Below, piece after piece: positions 12,001 through 16,827 of a stretch of DNA of 25,318 bases. The stretch comes from Candidatus Woesearchaeota archaeon CG11_big_fil_rev_8_21_14_0_20_43_8. GTDB lineage: Archaea; Nanobdellota; Nanobdellia; Woesearchaeales; CG08-08-20-14. The translations under genes were made by a program, and so were the position numbers. The DNA lies in contig PCVE01000006.1 of assembly GCA_002762705.1 (NCBI GenBank), forward strand, positions 32,366-57,683. Direction: 5' to 3'. Below the pieces are notes generated by a model, which was not told the origin of the DNA, did no database searches, and saw nothing but the letters and a program-made list of their open reading frames with translations. Positions within the stretch are counted from its first letter, which is position 1. Each line of letters starts with the position of its first letter.

Positions 12001-14669
12001 TAAATTTCACGACGGCTGCAGATGTCAATGGAAGATTCAAGACAAATTATACATTGCATCTTAATGCGTCCCTTGGCAGCACAAACATCTTGGCATATGA
12101 TTTAGTCGATCCAATCCAGAACTGGACATTGAATGTCACCATCGTAGACAGGGTCGCGACACTACAGGAGAATGGGAAATTCTTCTCGCCGAATGATACT
12201 GTATCTGTCATAGGATATAATTATCGGCCATATGAGAATGTGACTGTCGGATTCTATCTTGAAGATGGTACGCCGATGCAGTATCGTAATGCGAGCACAG
12301 ATCATGTGGGAAGAATGGTGGAGACTTTCATAGTGCCGTATAATCCTTCGAACCAGACATACAGGATCACCGCGACTGACAACAATAATCCTGAACTGAA
12401 TAGCACGATCTATTTCCGGGCAGGATATGTAGTATCAGAAACAAGCGATCTTGCTCAGTATTATGATTCAGCCGAAGATGTATCTGGTAATTGCACTGAC
12501 GACATCGCGACAGCAGGAGATTCATTGTTCTGTCAGCAGGGTGACTGGAAGCATCTTGAATCAGGGCCAGGCAAGTATTCCTTTGTCAATATGACTTGGA
12601 ACAATTTCACACAGAACAAACCGAACGCTAACTTGACATTCGAGAATGTGTCGGTGCATTTTGATTGGTTTGTCCCAATGAGAACAAAAGGGACTATCGC
12701 ATATGCTAGAGTCGATCTCCTGAATGAATCGAATTCACAATTCATAAACGGCACATGCATATTCAATCAGACAGTCCGTGAGAATTATGAACCACAATAT
12801 TATGATTGTGACCTCACCGGATACTTAAATGAGAGTGCTTCAGATAATGTGACATTGAGGATTTTCTTTACTGATCCTCCAAGTTCAAAATACAATTACC
12901 TAGATTTCGTGAGGCTTGATGCTTTGTATCATTCCGAGCCGAAGATGATGATCAGCAGGATCAAGTATAGGCAGGGAGATATCGTCCATATAAACGGAAC
13001 GAGTTTTGGACGTTTCGCGAACATCACTGTCAACATAACGAACACAACCGGCCAGAATCCTCCTGGCGGCCTTTTCTATCTGAATGCGACAGGAGAGGGT
13101 GATTTTAACACCACATTCAATCTTTCGTTCGCAGCAGACATGGGATTATACAATGTCAGTCTGTATGAGAACTGGGCACCGACCATCGAGCGACATGGGA
13201 ATTTCACTGTATGGGACAGGATAGCGTCATTGTTCACAGACAGGCTTTATCATAATTCATCGTATTATGTCGGGCCTGTGGACAATGTATCTATGTGGGG
13301 TGAATATTATACCCCGGATGAGAATGTGACATTGCTCATGTATCATGCGAATGGTACATTGATGAAAGGTTTCCCGATGAATGTGTCGACAGATGCCAGT
13401 GGCATGATAAATTATACAATAAACACAGAGAATGCGACTGGTATAGGTTGGTACACATTGAACGCGACAGACAACACAGATAACACACTGAGCGCTGTAA
13501 AAAAAATCTATTTCGCGATCGCAAGGACAATGGATGCTGCTGTCGCATATTTCGCAGATGAAGAAGATCCTGCGTCAGGCGATTGTACGACAAGCCTTAA
13601 CGGAAGCGATCTTGTTTTCTGTCAGGATGCTGATCCATACAAGCTGGAATCGACAGTTGCAGGAGCAGATTCGCGTGTGAACATGACATTCACGTATACT
13701 GATTCGCCGTATGCATCGTTTAATATGACAAACCTGTCCATGCATTTCGAATGGTATTCGCCGATCACAGACGAAGCAAAAGAGGTGGAAGTGCATGTGG
13801 ACACGATGGACATGTCTGCTGTGTTCGAGAACAATATATGCAATTATACACAAGATGTGAGGGACTTTGATCGATCCCAGATATATGATTGCAACCTGTT
13901 CGGTATATTCAATGATACGGATATCACTGAGAATATAACCACAAGGCTGAACTTCGCAATCACAGAAGCATCGCATGCATCTCATTATCTGGACTATGCG
14001 TCGATCGAGATGGTGTATCGGGATAAAGGCACTCTGCGTCTTAATGATTCATCTGATCCACCGCAGAATCTCACTGTGATGTTATATGCTCAATCTAATT
14101 TCACGGCGCAGTATCAGACATTCCAGGGTGTCGACCTTCAATATGGAAACTGCAGCATATCGTTTAGTGACAATTATTCTTTGGTCTATAATATGACCTG
14201 GGATGCTGTGAACAGTGTCTTCACTTATAATAGATCATTTGATTCTGGCGGCGATTTCGTATGGAATGTCACATGCGGCGCACAGTATTATCCTTTGATA
14301 TCGGCTTCGAATAATATCACTGTATATGCATATCACAATCTAAGCATAGAAAAGGTGATAGATATTGTCGCAGATGACAGATATAACATCAGTTATTATG
14401 TATGGAATTTCGCGGCATTCAAAGAGAAGAATCTGAAAGTATATGACTTGCTCCCTGCTGAATTTGTGACGGATTATGGCAGCATGGCTCCGAATCAAAG
14501 CATATATTTCAGCGGTTTTTACACAGGGAACGCTTCTGTATGGGACGTAGATGTACTCGCAGAGAGCGGTTATAGCTTCAATTATTACCTCAATGGTACG
14601 GGAGATCACAGCACATCGTTCCTGTATCTCATGGCGCTCGACCCTATATTGCAACCCAGCACAGGGTAG
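1..14669 (+). CDS. Giant modular surface protein (Ig-like, DUF2341-like and FG-GAP/VCBS repeats), 5' end outside window
   Basis: The frame is open from base 3 to the TAG at 14667-14669 (4888 codons), so the gene starts upstream; the GTG at 102 is internal. The protein is very rich in N-x-S/T sequons, Asn, Thr, Tyr and Asp, as expected of an exported glycosylated archaeal surface protein. Seen in order: an Ig-like unit at the left edge; four supermodules, each with a W(Y)N/D-x-S/R-W/F-x-YR DUF2341-like start, a region of about 150 residues and five DxDxDG-type motifs typical of Ca-binding FG-GAP/VCBS propeller blades; several Ig-like or NEW3-like domains (about 9560-11870); a tandem duplication (11877-14025); and a short beta-rich end. 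No signal peptide is visible because the N-terminus is missing. The C-terminus has no hydrophobic helix, PGF-type or other sorting signal, so anchoring is unexplained. Likely role is adhesion or S-layer-like coat (inference). An archaellin-like gene follows. Confidence 0.9.
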   Translation, partial: FLHDNQTRNLRNEDGSYIYAYDEFDIQTDLGLPVINSIVFTTPIGYGQSADILVNASDNTAIDGAWINITQPDGTSLFEYMYNISNGTYLFNYSDYFQHGSYPFVVYVNDTGGNNISGTDTFTLAASVVVNISTPQSVYYENDMVRLSGGYWWDDRWSYRVNVTVDTGYAPRSGNTLMKQLINFTAHLASFGVTSYTFDNSSVRVTESDGTQVPSDFVRLLGTGEGMVRWKLGNSAALLSKETSYTYYVYFDVLENGKKPFYNATMPKEFIICPSLYSAPYSYAWSNYDGTFTSFKNTSEGEQYSRHGLVADLDNDGDFDMAYSMTQGTAAYRVYKNTNDNIWNMVYSGETYNAMDANWGGMCQGDFDEDGYIDIIGMGDNGDPYLLTNNGDATFIQSAAIADPTAVAAGVPSCGDFDGDNNLDFVTGSRGTAMYLYLGDGAGNFIYNGAIADSLALTMDPLGHWSLDFDSDGDLDMLALDWNNLVYFFENDGAGNFQNGVSIANLAGANRGGGSAWDFNNDGNLDLTRGDYTTTNPNTARIHWGTGNPSNPFGTIQTIGNIDVGTYQMSCYGPEHYRHIIITEGHAQHVRDSGMPASIANNTGSTDNRMSIIMKIGQNETTNFSYARTVEVSTGAGAAGAVTNTYSDDAAYYSLSETGDPGDIDLEFNFTHDARPGDIIEYIKVEFNGRFEDAEDESLRLWLYDFISLDYDALPNDISRSFVDQDTDNIIYYSDAVLENYIDGATSTLILRVTDVDDGNDDDGTLYVDYLNVTVKYYDRFNITVNETPIASREVNASNTFDIANLWNYIYDQWNTTDSFDANYCIAVSFVSPNGTSLENDDGTYIRNLAKFTLTSDWLGPVINDVSFSPSLTGYGDDISVSMNVTDQTDVDSVWLNITLPNGSQEIVGALVENYYRFENHIQYFYNGTFNNTWQKGMYNLSIFANDTIGYQVNTTKYQFQIKANVSLSINTSQVEYPPNTNVTLEYGSRSRINDIGLTNMSYHLFMYILNGTGDLINTTINETMKRTIDSGSYISVADIYNPSCFNTKDYPDGNYSLHIELRALNASVLENDIVPVVLMQNSTNFTIKIDTTPPAISDIVFTPSFQGYGENVSIEFNVTDNGAVDKVFMNITPMNAPGYSYQQMMTPAFNSTYQFEYNDTWFYGYYNVTIIANDTVSNNATRNMSFKVAVNTTRNISTFEDSYLPNEIAELTLPYAWWNTSWSYRVPVKVNLTSFERHDEAIIIRLNFTEIISQRFGITAQFDINSLRVVEHMQNGTMLVWNSSKSGSSRYIVRYDYWNESGFDTSNNAAVRMRWFMNGTTPANTERIYMVYFDIVEAGTKTSPNYVSVLPKPFLVVGNTNDALYYINITGTRTFKTPGLTGGDRGGNMRGTAIFDVDEDGDFDIIHATDGDVLLLNQTSPFIFTDILTPVSQSPPPPFETLSMGLAWGDFNFDGHVDFVGSGNNLGADENDFWVFWGDGHGGFTNESLVYPNPTGSIYLRGKDVEDFNNDQMLDFATSDSGGRVSIYYNDGDGTFTSAYNVFQYAGDAYCLAAGDFDNDDNADIIIGSSQANPSHIAIYFGDGTGSFSGPTDIVSNPALQYFGCDAYDLDNDGNLDFIFSNTTDDDIFIMYGKGDGTFESTVLLYDQTVSNDPFDLSAPNHFMPQHVVVSAGEIKAYTDRPSMILNDGSTTFNSYLLIRIFNKTGAVVNVSVNETIPRQRMTDQLINLRQPFFTAGNWNTSTYAYGNYTVQADLLNKYGDVLQNDDGSYINTSYTFYVGPDSTPPNITTLSLTPEQAGYGQDINFTIYLSIADTDSDVAVINITYPNNGSITTIQTNKIGTFSYTALFNQTWKLGQYNCTVYVNDSSGNMASQNVSFVINSTMQLSAATEKINYLRNKTVKLTSPFRYWNTSFKYRFLVEIAPKDYPRRNMIVSEQFNLSGKLMDDINLSRTIDDNSIRVVEYYANGSMKVFNKSAGGDNRYAISYQFVKNESFDASLNALGKLTFNAWNITAANELRYFMVYFDDTVNDTKSAFAYNSYVRLPNTCKDRYVALGDVGGNLSYIAALDNGAFENGSSIYDINDTAVDDRTWGVGIADFNEDGWCDIVTGDGNNQYLLYFIEKLGAGNNFAAPVPVGSFTAAGGYIMDMAIGDFNNDNHMDFVFSGNNNDYEIAKGIGDGDFNIVVIDGSGPANGRGKDSGDFNEDGCLDFLSTTSGTTDIYLWKGDCAGGFTKTNVSNTRGANTYGLAAGDFNLDGHIDFVVDNVRTSEWYLHTGNGDGTFSKGTMIADWSVNDYNPMDAFDFDGDGDLDMVFVDYDSEQLWYSSGDGAGGFSTPVQQFQSIGGNAMMGVAAPYEYVAEDNLTIRSIERVAENDTLSLGTNIGDYTMKSFTIMEIFYYNYSTAKYEYIQTIVNDTNSTGSVRSIIPGGQYNLRRIFDDAGNWYTDSQRIGRYKIAINLTDSYGNVLSNHDGTMMSTDCFFNITFDLGKPSITRFDIIPNSTGHGYVVSMTLTAIDPEESAIVDVYANITPDAGGSSIFSFTELTQTDFYLDFNDDYRVGRYNISVFVNDSAGNVANINGSFNVVANTTVNVVTLKDSYYGDEIIDLTFAVPWYNSSFRYRAQIDVNTGYAPRQKTTTVKHLINFTTLLKSYGIADFVDEDSIRVTDNAGNLLDYEVAKWWTTDGDAHGSGMVRWRLGQGIGLLSKETTYTYFVYFDTVNSSKVAGPVSKLPREFVICTGAAGAAAQQDYHYAFSMMNGSVWDGTTLNAFKAVEGLGFFPRRVDIADFDADGDYDFFLEDYAVGEYKYYQNLNDNGTNWSIASAVSINYDPTDWSGMCHGDFDEDGDLDLIVLDGNNPELLVNTGNGAFDDTGNLPVNEAGASNPRQVACGDFNGDEDFDFVALTVNSEMKIYYGNGDGSFEDGVQLNSYIDDCHALFVIDVDDDGDLDLISQVDSANADEVQLYKNTKGVFARTDLTDLGTNLIRDQWGDGSVWDLNNDGYLDIMRGDYTNGATYFWVHWGSAGNTSPNYGFSAPNRMSTAMDNYHMDCSGPEYSNDLDIAFNSVDEYDIVFGTSNLDVSKITDVGKTSMKPYLNMSIDHWNGTGWYSIFNPVNSSQRTLASGGFINLRSIWKGIGSFNTSNITNGTYRFNVELRNPTYSYLLENQNGTTMNYSYGFMILYDAEPPKYYDVYQYPTPKVYRGEYLTLYSRWEDNFYLYRAVLAVNQTAFNKTNLTNNTLSSPIAMSGNSSVSNFTMLVNQTFIPGTMGWKIYGEDRYRNINITPKMSVEIWTWVSLNQSNLTPDALYTGDYASMKCQVIDDTYSIPVTGVLVNISGELPDQYGYAYTNESGWAEVSFQDNIEGLEDIYCKVYNQKYFNVTGVTSMNRTLNTSVSFVKLKVWDTSDIKVVYEDTPMFIYANYTDQYKASPTGAACNILIYENGSTVNMTMNTSTNNVTHYYNYTFGTAGVKLFNISCDSDKYLTSKNSSFAIINDSRGPHITLRLPLNNSVFSPGNIFFEYNVTDDTGVMNCSLVINDVINITNTSINMSKPLNFTLDLNVNGQYNWSINCTDKSPLHNHNRSNLFNITIGGPEYNISLIEYSDSVFVNDTNRRFVINVTNIGDLPGYNISFNFTIPSDWVHVNTSNYSLNILDAGDHVEYAWLVNINATAQIGRKEINFSVASRANSAIRFLNVTVLSKAKIYRMQPNPVDNDNEMKVAFTVYNPNMNTSFYIENVSDIWSADGIIGNIGTITECYPNCIASDAADSINFSGSHLITPNNFTTFYYMADVQGIAGGSSATALTKINVSSQTSQGVTFEASSATAFVRLSLDEGNRYNFSYHDLNDTYDFMVIVEETADDGATGLSAGQIVNITLPSDWFYISTEHPNVTVNGNYVEYEIQQDIIRGTSHPNETFFFSATAPDTNNMSLFVTEITGTDTAAQVHDDLFEMVLTTTPVGPKIRADDTEYMQGEIINLTGYNWDAAADISINITLSNGSMINFTTAADVNGRFKTNYTLHLNASLGSTNILAYDLVDPIQNWTLNVTIVDRVATLQENGKFFSPNDTVSVIGYNYRPYENVTVGFYLEDGTPMQYRNASTDHVGRMVETFIVPYNPSNQTYRITATDNNNPELNSTIYFRAGYVVSETSDLAQYYDSAEDVSGNCTDDIATAGDSLFCQQGDWKHLESGPGKYSFVNMTWNNFTQNKPNANLTFENVSVHFDWFVPMRTKGTIAYARVDLLNESNSQFINGTCIFNQTVRENYEPQYYDCDLTGYLNESASDNVTLRIFFTDPPSSKYNYLDFVRLDALYHSEPKMMISRIKYRQGDIVHINGTSFGRFANITVNITNTTGQNPPGGLFYLNATGEGDFNTTFNLSFAADMGLYNVSLYENWAPTIERHGNFTVWDRIASLFTDRLYHNSSYYVGPVDNVSMWGEYYTPDENVTLLMYHANGTLMKGFPMNVSTDASGMINYTINTENATGIGWYTLNATDNTDNTLSAVKKIYFAIARTMDAAVAYFADEEDPASGDCTTSLNGSDLVFCQDADPYKLESTVAGADSRVNMTFTYTDSPYASFNMTNLSMHFEWYSPITDEAKEVEVHVDTMDMSAVFENNICNYTQDVRDFDRSQIYDCNLFGIFNDTDITENITTRLNFAITEASHASHYLDYASIEMVYRDKGTLRLNDSSDPPQNLTVMLYAQSNFTAQYQTFQGVDLQYGNCSISFSDNYSLVYNMTWDAVNSVFTYNRSFDSGGDFVWNVTCGAQYYPLISASNNITVYAYHNLSIEKVIDIVADDRYNISYYVWNFAAFKEKNLKVYDLLPAEFVTDYGSMAPNQSIYFSGFYTGNASVWDVDVLAESGYSFNYYLNGTGDHSTSFLYLMALDPILQPSTG
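456..2580 (+). repeat. Supermodule 1 of the giant protein
   Basis: DUF2341-like start (WWDDRWSYR) at about 456, then five Asp-rich calcium-binding motifs beginning near 936, 1096, 1246, 1399 and 1551 (for example DLDNDGDFD and DFDEDGYID). This copy carries an extra domain of about 1935-2330 (acidic, beta-rich) that the other supermodules lack. It ends with the linker LENDDGTYI (about 2514) that leads into the next Ig-like domain. Boundaries are approximate. Confidence 0.75.
3655..5357 (+). repeat. Supermodule 2 of the giant protein
   Basis: DUF2341-like start (WWNTSWSYR) at about 3655, then five Asp-rich motifs near 4188, 4350, 4519, 4669 and 4828 (DVDEDGDFD, DFNFDGHVD, DFNNDQMLD, DFDNDDNAD, DLDNDGNLD). 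It closes with LQNDDGSYI (about 5290) and a new Ig-like start, PPNITTLSLTP. Two Ig-like units (about 2580-3600) sit between this copy and supermodule 1. Boundaries are approximate. Confidence 0.75.
5731..7470 (+). repeat. Supermodule 3 of the giant protein
   Basis: DUF2341-like start (YWNTSFKYR) at about 5731, five Asp-rich motifs near 6296, 6461, 6605, 6758 and 6910 (DFNEDGWCD, DFNNDNHMD, DFNEDGCLD, DFNLDGHID, DFDGDGDLD), closing linker LSNHDGTMM at about 7408. The DUF2341-like starts of copies 2, 3 and 4 are about 2.1 kb apart. Confidence 0.75.
7842..9560 (+). repeat. Supermodule 4 of the giant protein
   Basis: DUF2341-like start (WYNSSFRYR) at about 7842, followed by VNTGYAPR, which closely matches VDTGYAPR in supermodule 1, so copies 1 and 4 look most alike. 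Five Asp-rich motifs near 8360, 8523, 8678, 8822 and 8987 (DFDADGDYD, DFDEDGDLD, DFNGDEDFD, DVDDDGDLD, DLNNDGYLD); closing linker LENQNGTTM at about 9496. Confidence 0.75.
11877..12935 (+). repeat. C-terminal tandem duplication, unit A (about 353 residues)
   Basis: The unit starts GPKIRADDTEYMQGEIINLTG and contains DSAEDVSGNCT, GDSLFCQQGDWKHLES, SVHFDWFVP and YNYLDFVRLDALY. Each landmark has a counterpart at the same relative place in the following unit, which begins directly after it. It appears to combine two Ig-like domains with a lectin-like beta-sandwich region containing conserved cysteines (fold is inference). Confidence 0.7.
12936..14025 (+). repeat. C-terminal tandem duplication, unit B (about 363 residues)
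   Basis: The unit starts EPKMMISRIKYRQGDIVHING and contains DEEDPASGDCT, GSDLVFCQDADPYKLES, SMHFEWYSP and SHYLDYASIEMVY, matching unit A in order and spacing. The conserved cysteines in SGNCT/SGDCT and LFCQ/VFCQ suggest a disulfide (inference). The copies have diverged substantially, so the duplication is old. Confidence 0.7.
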
Positions 14670-14677
14670 TGTTTTTT

Positions 14678-14736
14678 GGTAGCGGCTGTCCGTCTACTAC
14701 CCGGACGGGCAGCTCGCCCTACCTTCTTTTTTCTTT
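14678..14736 (+). terminator. GC-rich hairpin plus T-tract after the giant gene
   Basis: The outer arms GGTAG (14678-14682) and CTACC (14719-14723) and an inner helix of about 10 bp (14685-14694 with 14704-14713, one G-T wobble) form one long hairpin. It is followed by a T-rich run at 14724-14736 and lies 9 bases after the TAG. Its GC content is far above the surrounding intergenic DNA, so it may also be a dispersed repeat that serves as a terminator. Confidence 0.6.
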
Positions 14737-14765
14737 ATAAACTCTTTTTAAATGCTTTCATAATA

Positions 14766-14773
14766 TTTATATA
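14766..14773 (+). promoter_or_regulatory. TATA box of the archaellin-like gene
   Basis: TTTATATA begins 31 nt before the ATG at 14797, so the expected archaeal transcription start falls on or next to the start codon (leaderless mRNA). This spacing favours the ATG at 14797 over the in-frame TTG at 14782. Confidence 0.65.
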
Positions 14774-14796
14774 GTATCTAGTTGATAATAACAGAT

Positions 14797-16110
14797 ATGG
14801 GGTGCAGTTTCAAAAGAGGTAATGTCGGTCTAGGACTTCTCATAGCTCTTATCGCTTTCATGATAGTCTCTGCTATAGCAGGAGGAGCCATAATGCTCTC
14901 AACTGGGACTTTAAGGACTGCTGCATTCATCAATCTGAAGGATTCAAGAGATAAGATGACTAATTATGCACAAGTCCTTCTTGTCGAAGCTGAAGATGGT
15001 AGAGAAGATACCCTGAATCGTTTCGAAATCCATGTCCGAATGCCGCCTCAATCAAACACGATCAACCTCAATAAGACACTCATAATCTTCAAGAACAGGA
15101 ATGCGTCTGCGTTCCTGACTTTCAATCCTGCATATGAATCTGCTAACTGTTCAGTCCGTGGTCCAAACGGGTATATGACTTTCAGGACTGAGAATTACGG
15201 TAGTGCGATAGTCTGGAACGACACGATAGTCAAGACTGGTCTGCCAAGCACCACCATCAGCGCGAACTTTGCGACAAGCGATCTGACATCCGATCTGGAT
15301 GGCGACGGCACGATCGATCGTGTTTTTGTCTGTTGCGGTGCTCTCTGCTCAGATGTCGATGATTCTACACAAAGCTTCATAAGGTTCAATCTGAGCAGCG
15401 TTGGATCAGCCTATGTCCCATTGCTCCAGCCTGATGGAAGCCCGGTCACCGACCTATGTTCTTCTGCTGGATTGAGTATAGGCAATAATATGACTCCTAT
15501 TAGAGTCGGGGATACTACTTATGGGTATTTTTCAGCCACAACAACGACTGCCGCAATCGCGACAGTAGATGCGGGAGGTGGTGGGACAGGTCTTGCATAT
15601 GTCTATATGCCAGTCAGTGTCCTTGATCTGAATCGTGACGGACAGAATGATTATCTTTATCTAAACCTTACACATGTCGCTGTGCGGCTCAGTGATGGAC
15701 GGACCGGTGACATCCCATTGAATGGTTATGCTGATTGGACTGATCCAACGACAGCTATCAATGTCGATCAGGATCTCAGTATAGGTGGTGAATACATGGG
15801 CCATATCACGATGGCTGGGGTTGTCGCGACCAATGATGTGTTTCCTGCAAATGGCATATTCAGATTCACGCCAACGAAAGAATATAGGGGATGGTATGCA
15901 GTCGAGCCTCTTGTCGAAGGCGCTGATTATCAGACAAATCATCTATCTGCTGGTGATGTCATCAAATTCTGCTTTGAATCGCCTGCGCCTATCGAGCCTA
16001 GTGACTCGATAAACATCGGATTTGTATCTAGTACGCAGGAGTATTATGTCTCGCTTGGGATAGATGTCTTTCCGTTTGAATCCATGAAAAGAGTGGGCCT
16101 TTATCCTTGA
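14797..16110 (+). CDS. Archaellin-like (type IV pilin superfamily) filament protein
   Basis: 437 residues. The N-terminus MGCSFKRG-NVGLGLLIALIA is a class III signal peptide: a short basic leader, a KRG processing site after Gly8 for an archaeal prepilin peptidase (PibD/FlaK type), then a GxG-containing hydrophobic helix (residues 9-33) that would form the filament core. Downstream, the pattern around INLNKTLIIF resembles the archaellin beta-domain, where a similar IDLSQTKIIVT-like stretch is common. Two Asp-rich segments (DLDGDGTID, DLNRDGQND) may bind calcium. At 437 residues it is about twice a typical archaellin, and no other archaellum gene is in the window, so it could be a minor subunit, a capping or adhesive pilin, or a surface anchor for the giant protein upstream (inference). 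The ATG start is chosen from the promoter spacing and the short leader; a TTG 15 bases upstream is in frame. Confidence 0.75.
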   Translation: MGCSFKRGNVGLGLLIALIAFMIVSAIAGGAIMLSTGTLRTAAFINLKDSRDKMTNYAQVLLVEAEDGREDTLNRFEIHVRMPPQSNTINLNKTLIIFKNRNASAFLTFNPAYESANCSVRGPNGYMTFRTENYGSAIVWNDTIVKTGLPSTTISANFATSDLTSDLDGDGTIDRVFVCCGALCSDVDDSTQSFIRFNLSSVGSAYVPLLQPDGSPVTDLCSSAGLSIGNNMTPIRVGDTTYGYFSATTTTAAIATVDAGGGGTGLAYVYMPVSVLDLNRDGQNDYLYLNLTHVAVRLSDGRTGDIPLNGYADWTDPTTAINVDQDLSIGGEYMGHITMAGVVATNDVFPANGIFRFTPTKEYRGWYAVEPLVEGADYQTNHLSAGDVIKFCFESPAPIEPSDSINIGFVSSTQEYYVSLGIDVFPFESMKRVGLYP

Positions 16111-16152
16111 TGCTTGCATTCACCCAAGAATAATATGTTGATTTTGGTATTA

Positions 16153-16710
16153 TCAGTACCATACTTCTTTTATCCCAAGAAAGTAGCCAATCACATTCGC
16201 AAGGAAATGGACCGCCAGGTTCACGATCATCAGGGTGATGATGATCTCTTTGCCCGGGATGTACATGACAAAGCCAAAAAGCAGGCCAAAGACCGTGAAA
16301 TCAAGTTGGTCAAATGGGAAAAAAGGCCTTCCTGGCTTGATGTCAAGCTGTCTCTTTGCGAGGCTTTCTATCATGTCTCCGATGAGCGCGCCGCTTGACA
16401 GCAGCAGTCCCCAGAAGAAAAGATTCATGTTCGAATAATCTAATATCGATATCGATGAAAAGAAACTGAATCTGATAAGATATCTCTGGAGATATGCGAA
16501 TGCGATCCCAATCGCTACACCAGAGAAAACACCTCTCCAGGTCTTGTTTTTTCCAAGAAGCGACCTGTTTCGCAGTTTGTATCCATTGTCGACAGGTTTT
16601 TTCAGAAAATCAAGCCATTTAATCTTCGCTGCGAACACAGGTGCCATGTTGGCGAAATAAGCAGGCACAAAGAACCACATGGCTGAAAGGATTGTATGCA
16701 TGATCTCCAT
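16153..16710 (-). CDS. carS: CDP-archaeol synthase (CarS)
   Basis: 185 residues, the usual family length (DUF46/CarS). The enzyme transfers CMP from CTP to 2,3-di-O-geranylgeranylglycerol phosphate, giving CDP-activated archaeal lipid for polar head-group attachment at the membrane. Recognisable blocks are MWFFVPAYFANMAPV (residues about 11-25), LGKNKTWRGVFSG (about 52-64) and GDMIESLAKRQLDIKPGRPF near residues 111-130, followed by FPFDQLDFTVFGLLFG. About five hydrophobic segments are visible. The ATG at 16710 is favoured over the internal Met4 because a TATA box lies exactly 31 nt upstream. The gene converges with the archaellin-like gene, leaving 42 bases between stops. Confidence 0.93.
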   Translation of the reverse strand: MEIMHTILSAMWFFVPAYFANMAPVFAAKIKWLDFLKKPVDNGYKLRNRSLLGKNKTWRGVFSGVAIGIAFAYLQRYLIRFSFFSSISILDYSNMNLFFWGLLLSSGALIGDMIESLAKRQLDIKPGRPFFPFDQLDFTVFGLLFGFVMYIPGKEIIITLMIVNLAVHFLANVIGYFLGIKEVWY

Positions 16711-16733
16711 ACTTGTCCCTCGGGTTTTAGTGG

Positions 16734-16741
16734 TTTATAAA
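16734..16741 (-). promoter_or_regulatory. TATA box of carS
   Basis: On the minus strand TTTATAAA starts at 16741, 31 nt before the ATG at 16710, which predicts a leaderless transcript. It lies in the short divergent space shared with the winged-helix/scpB operon. Confidence 0.65.
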
Positions 16742-16769
16742 ACTTTAGCCAGCTTCAGCCACCGAAAAC

Positions 16770-16778
16770 TTTAAAATA
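16770..16778 (+). promoter_or_regulatory. TATA box of the winged-helix protein/scpB operon
   Basis: TTTAAAATA begins 31 nt before the ATG of the mini-ORF at 16801 and 54 nt before the TTG of the first real gene. The predicted transcript would start on the mini-ORF ATG. Confidence 0.5.
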
Positions 16779-16800
16779 GGCTCTTCTCTATTTCTTGACA

Positions 16801-16827
16801 ATGCATATGAGGAGGATCTTAATTTGA
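16801..16827 (+). CDS. Leaderless 8-codon mini-ORF overlapping the next start
   Basis: The frame encodes MHMRRILI and stops at TGA 16825-16827, overlapping the TTG start at 16824 in a TTGA arrangement. Its ATG is 31 nt from a TATA box, the spacing seen for other genes here. The mini-ORF contains the strong ribosome-binding site GGAGG (16811-16815) of the downstream gene, so its translation could couple to or modulate that gene. Coding function is inference; it could be a chance frame. Confidence 0.35.
   Translation: MHMRRILI
16811..16817 (+). promoter_or_regulatory. Shine-Dalgarno site deciding the TTG start
   Basis: GGAGGAT with 8 bases between GGAGG and the TTG at 16824. It is the clearest Shine-Dalgarno sequence in the window and the main support for this non-ATG start. 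Confidence 0.7.

Noticed and set aside
13336..13985. Minus-strand open frames of 85 and 136 codons within the giant gene.
   Set aside because: They mirror the codon bias of the plus-strand gene, have low-complexity Cys/His-rich translations and no promoter; the same applies to the other internal and opposite-strand frames.
14670..14774. In-frame extension of 34 codons after the TAG of the giant gene, ending in hydrophobic residues that could imitate a membrane anchor (possible TAG readthrough or pyrrolysine).
   Set aside because: The extension runs through a GC-rich hairpin plus T-tract and into the TATA box of the next gene; the hydrophobicity comes from the T-rich DNA. Nothing else supports recoding.
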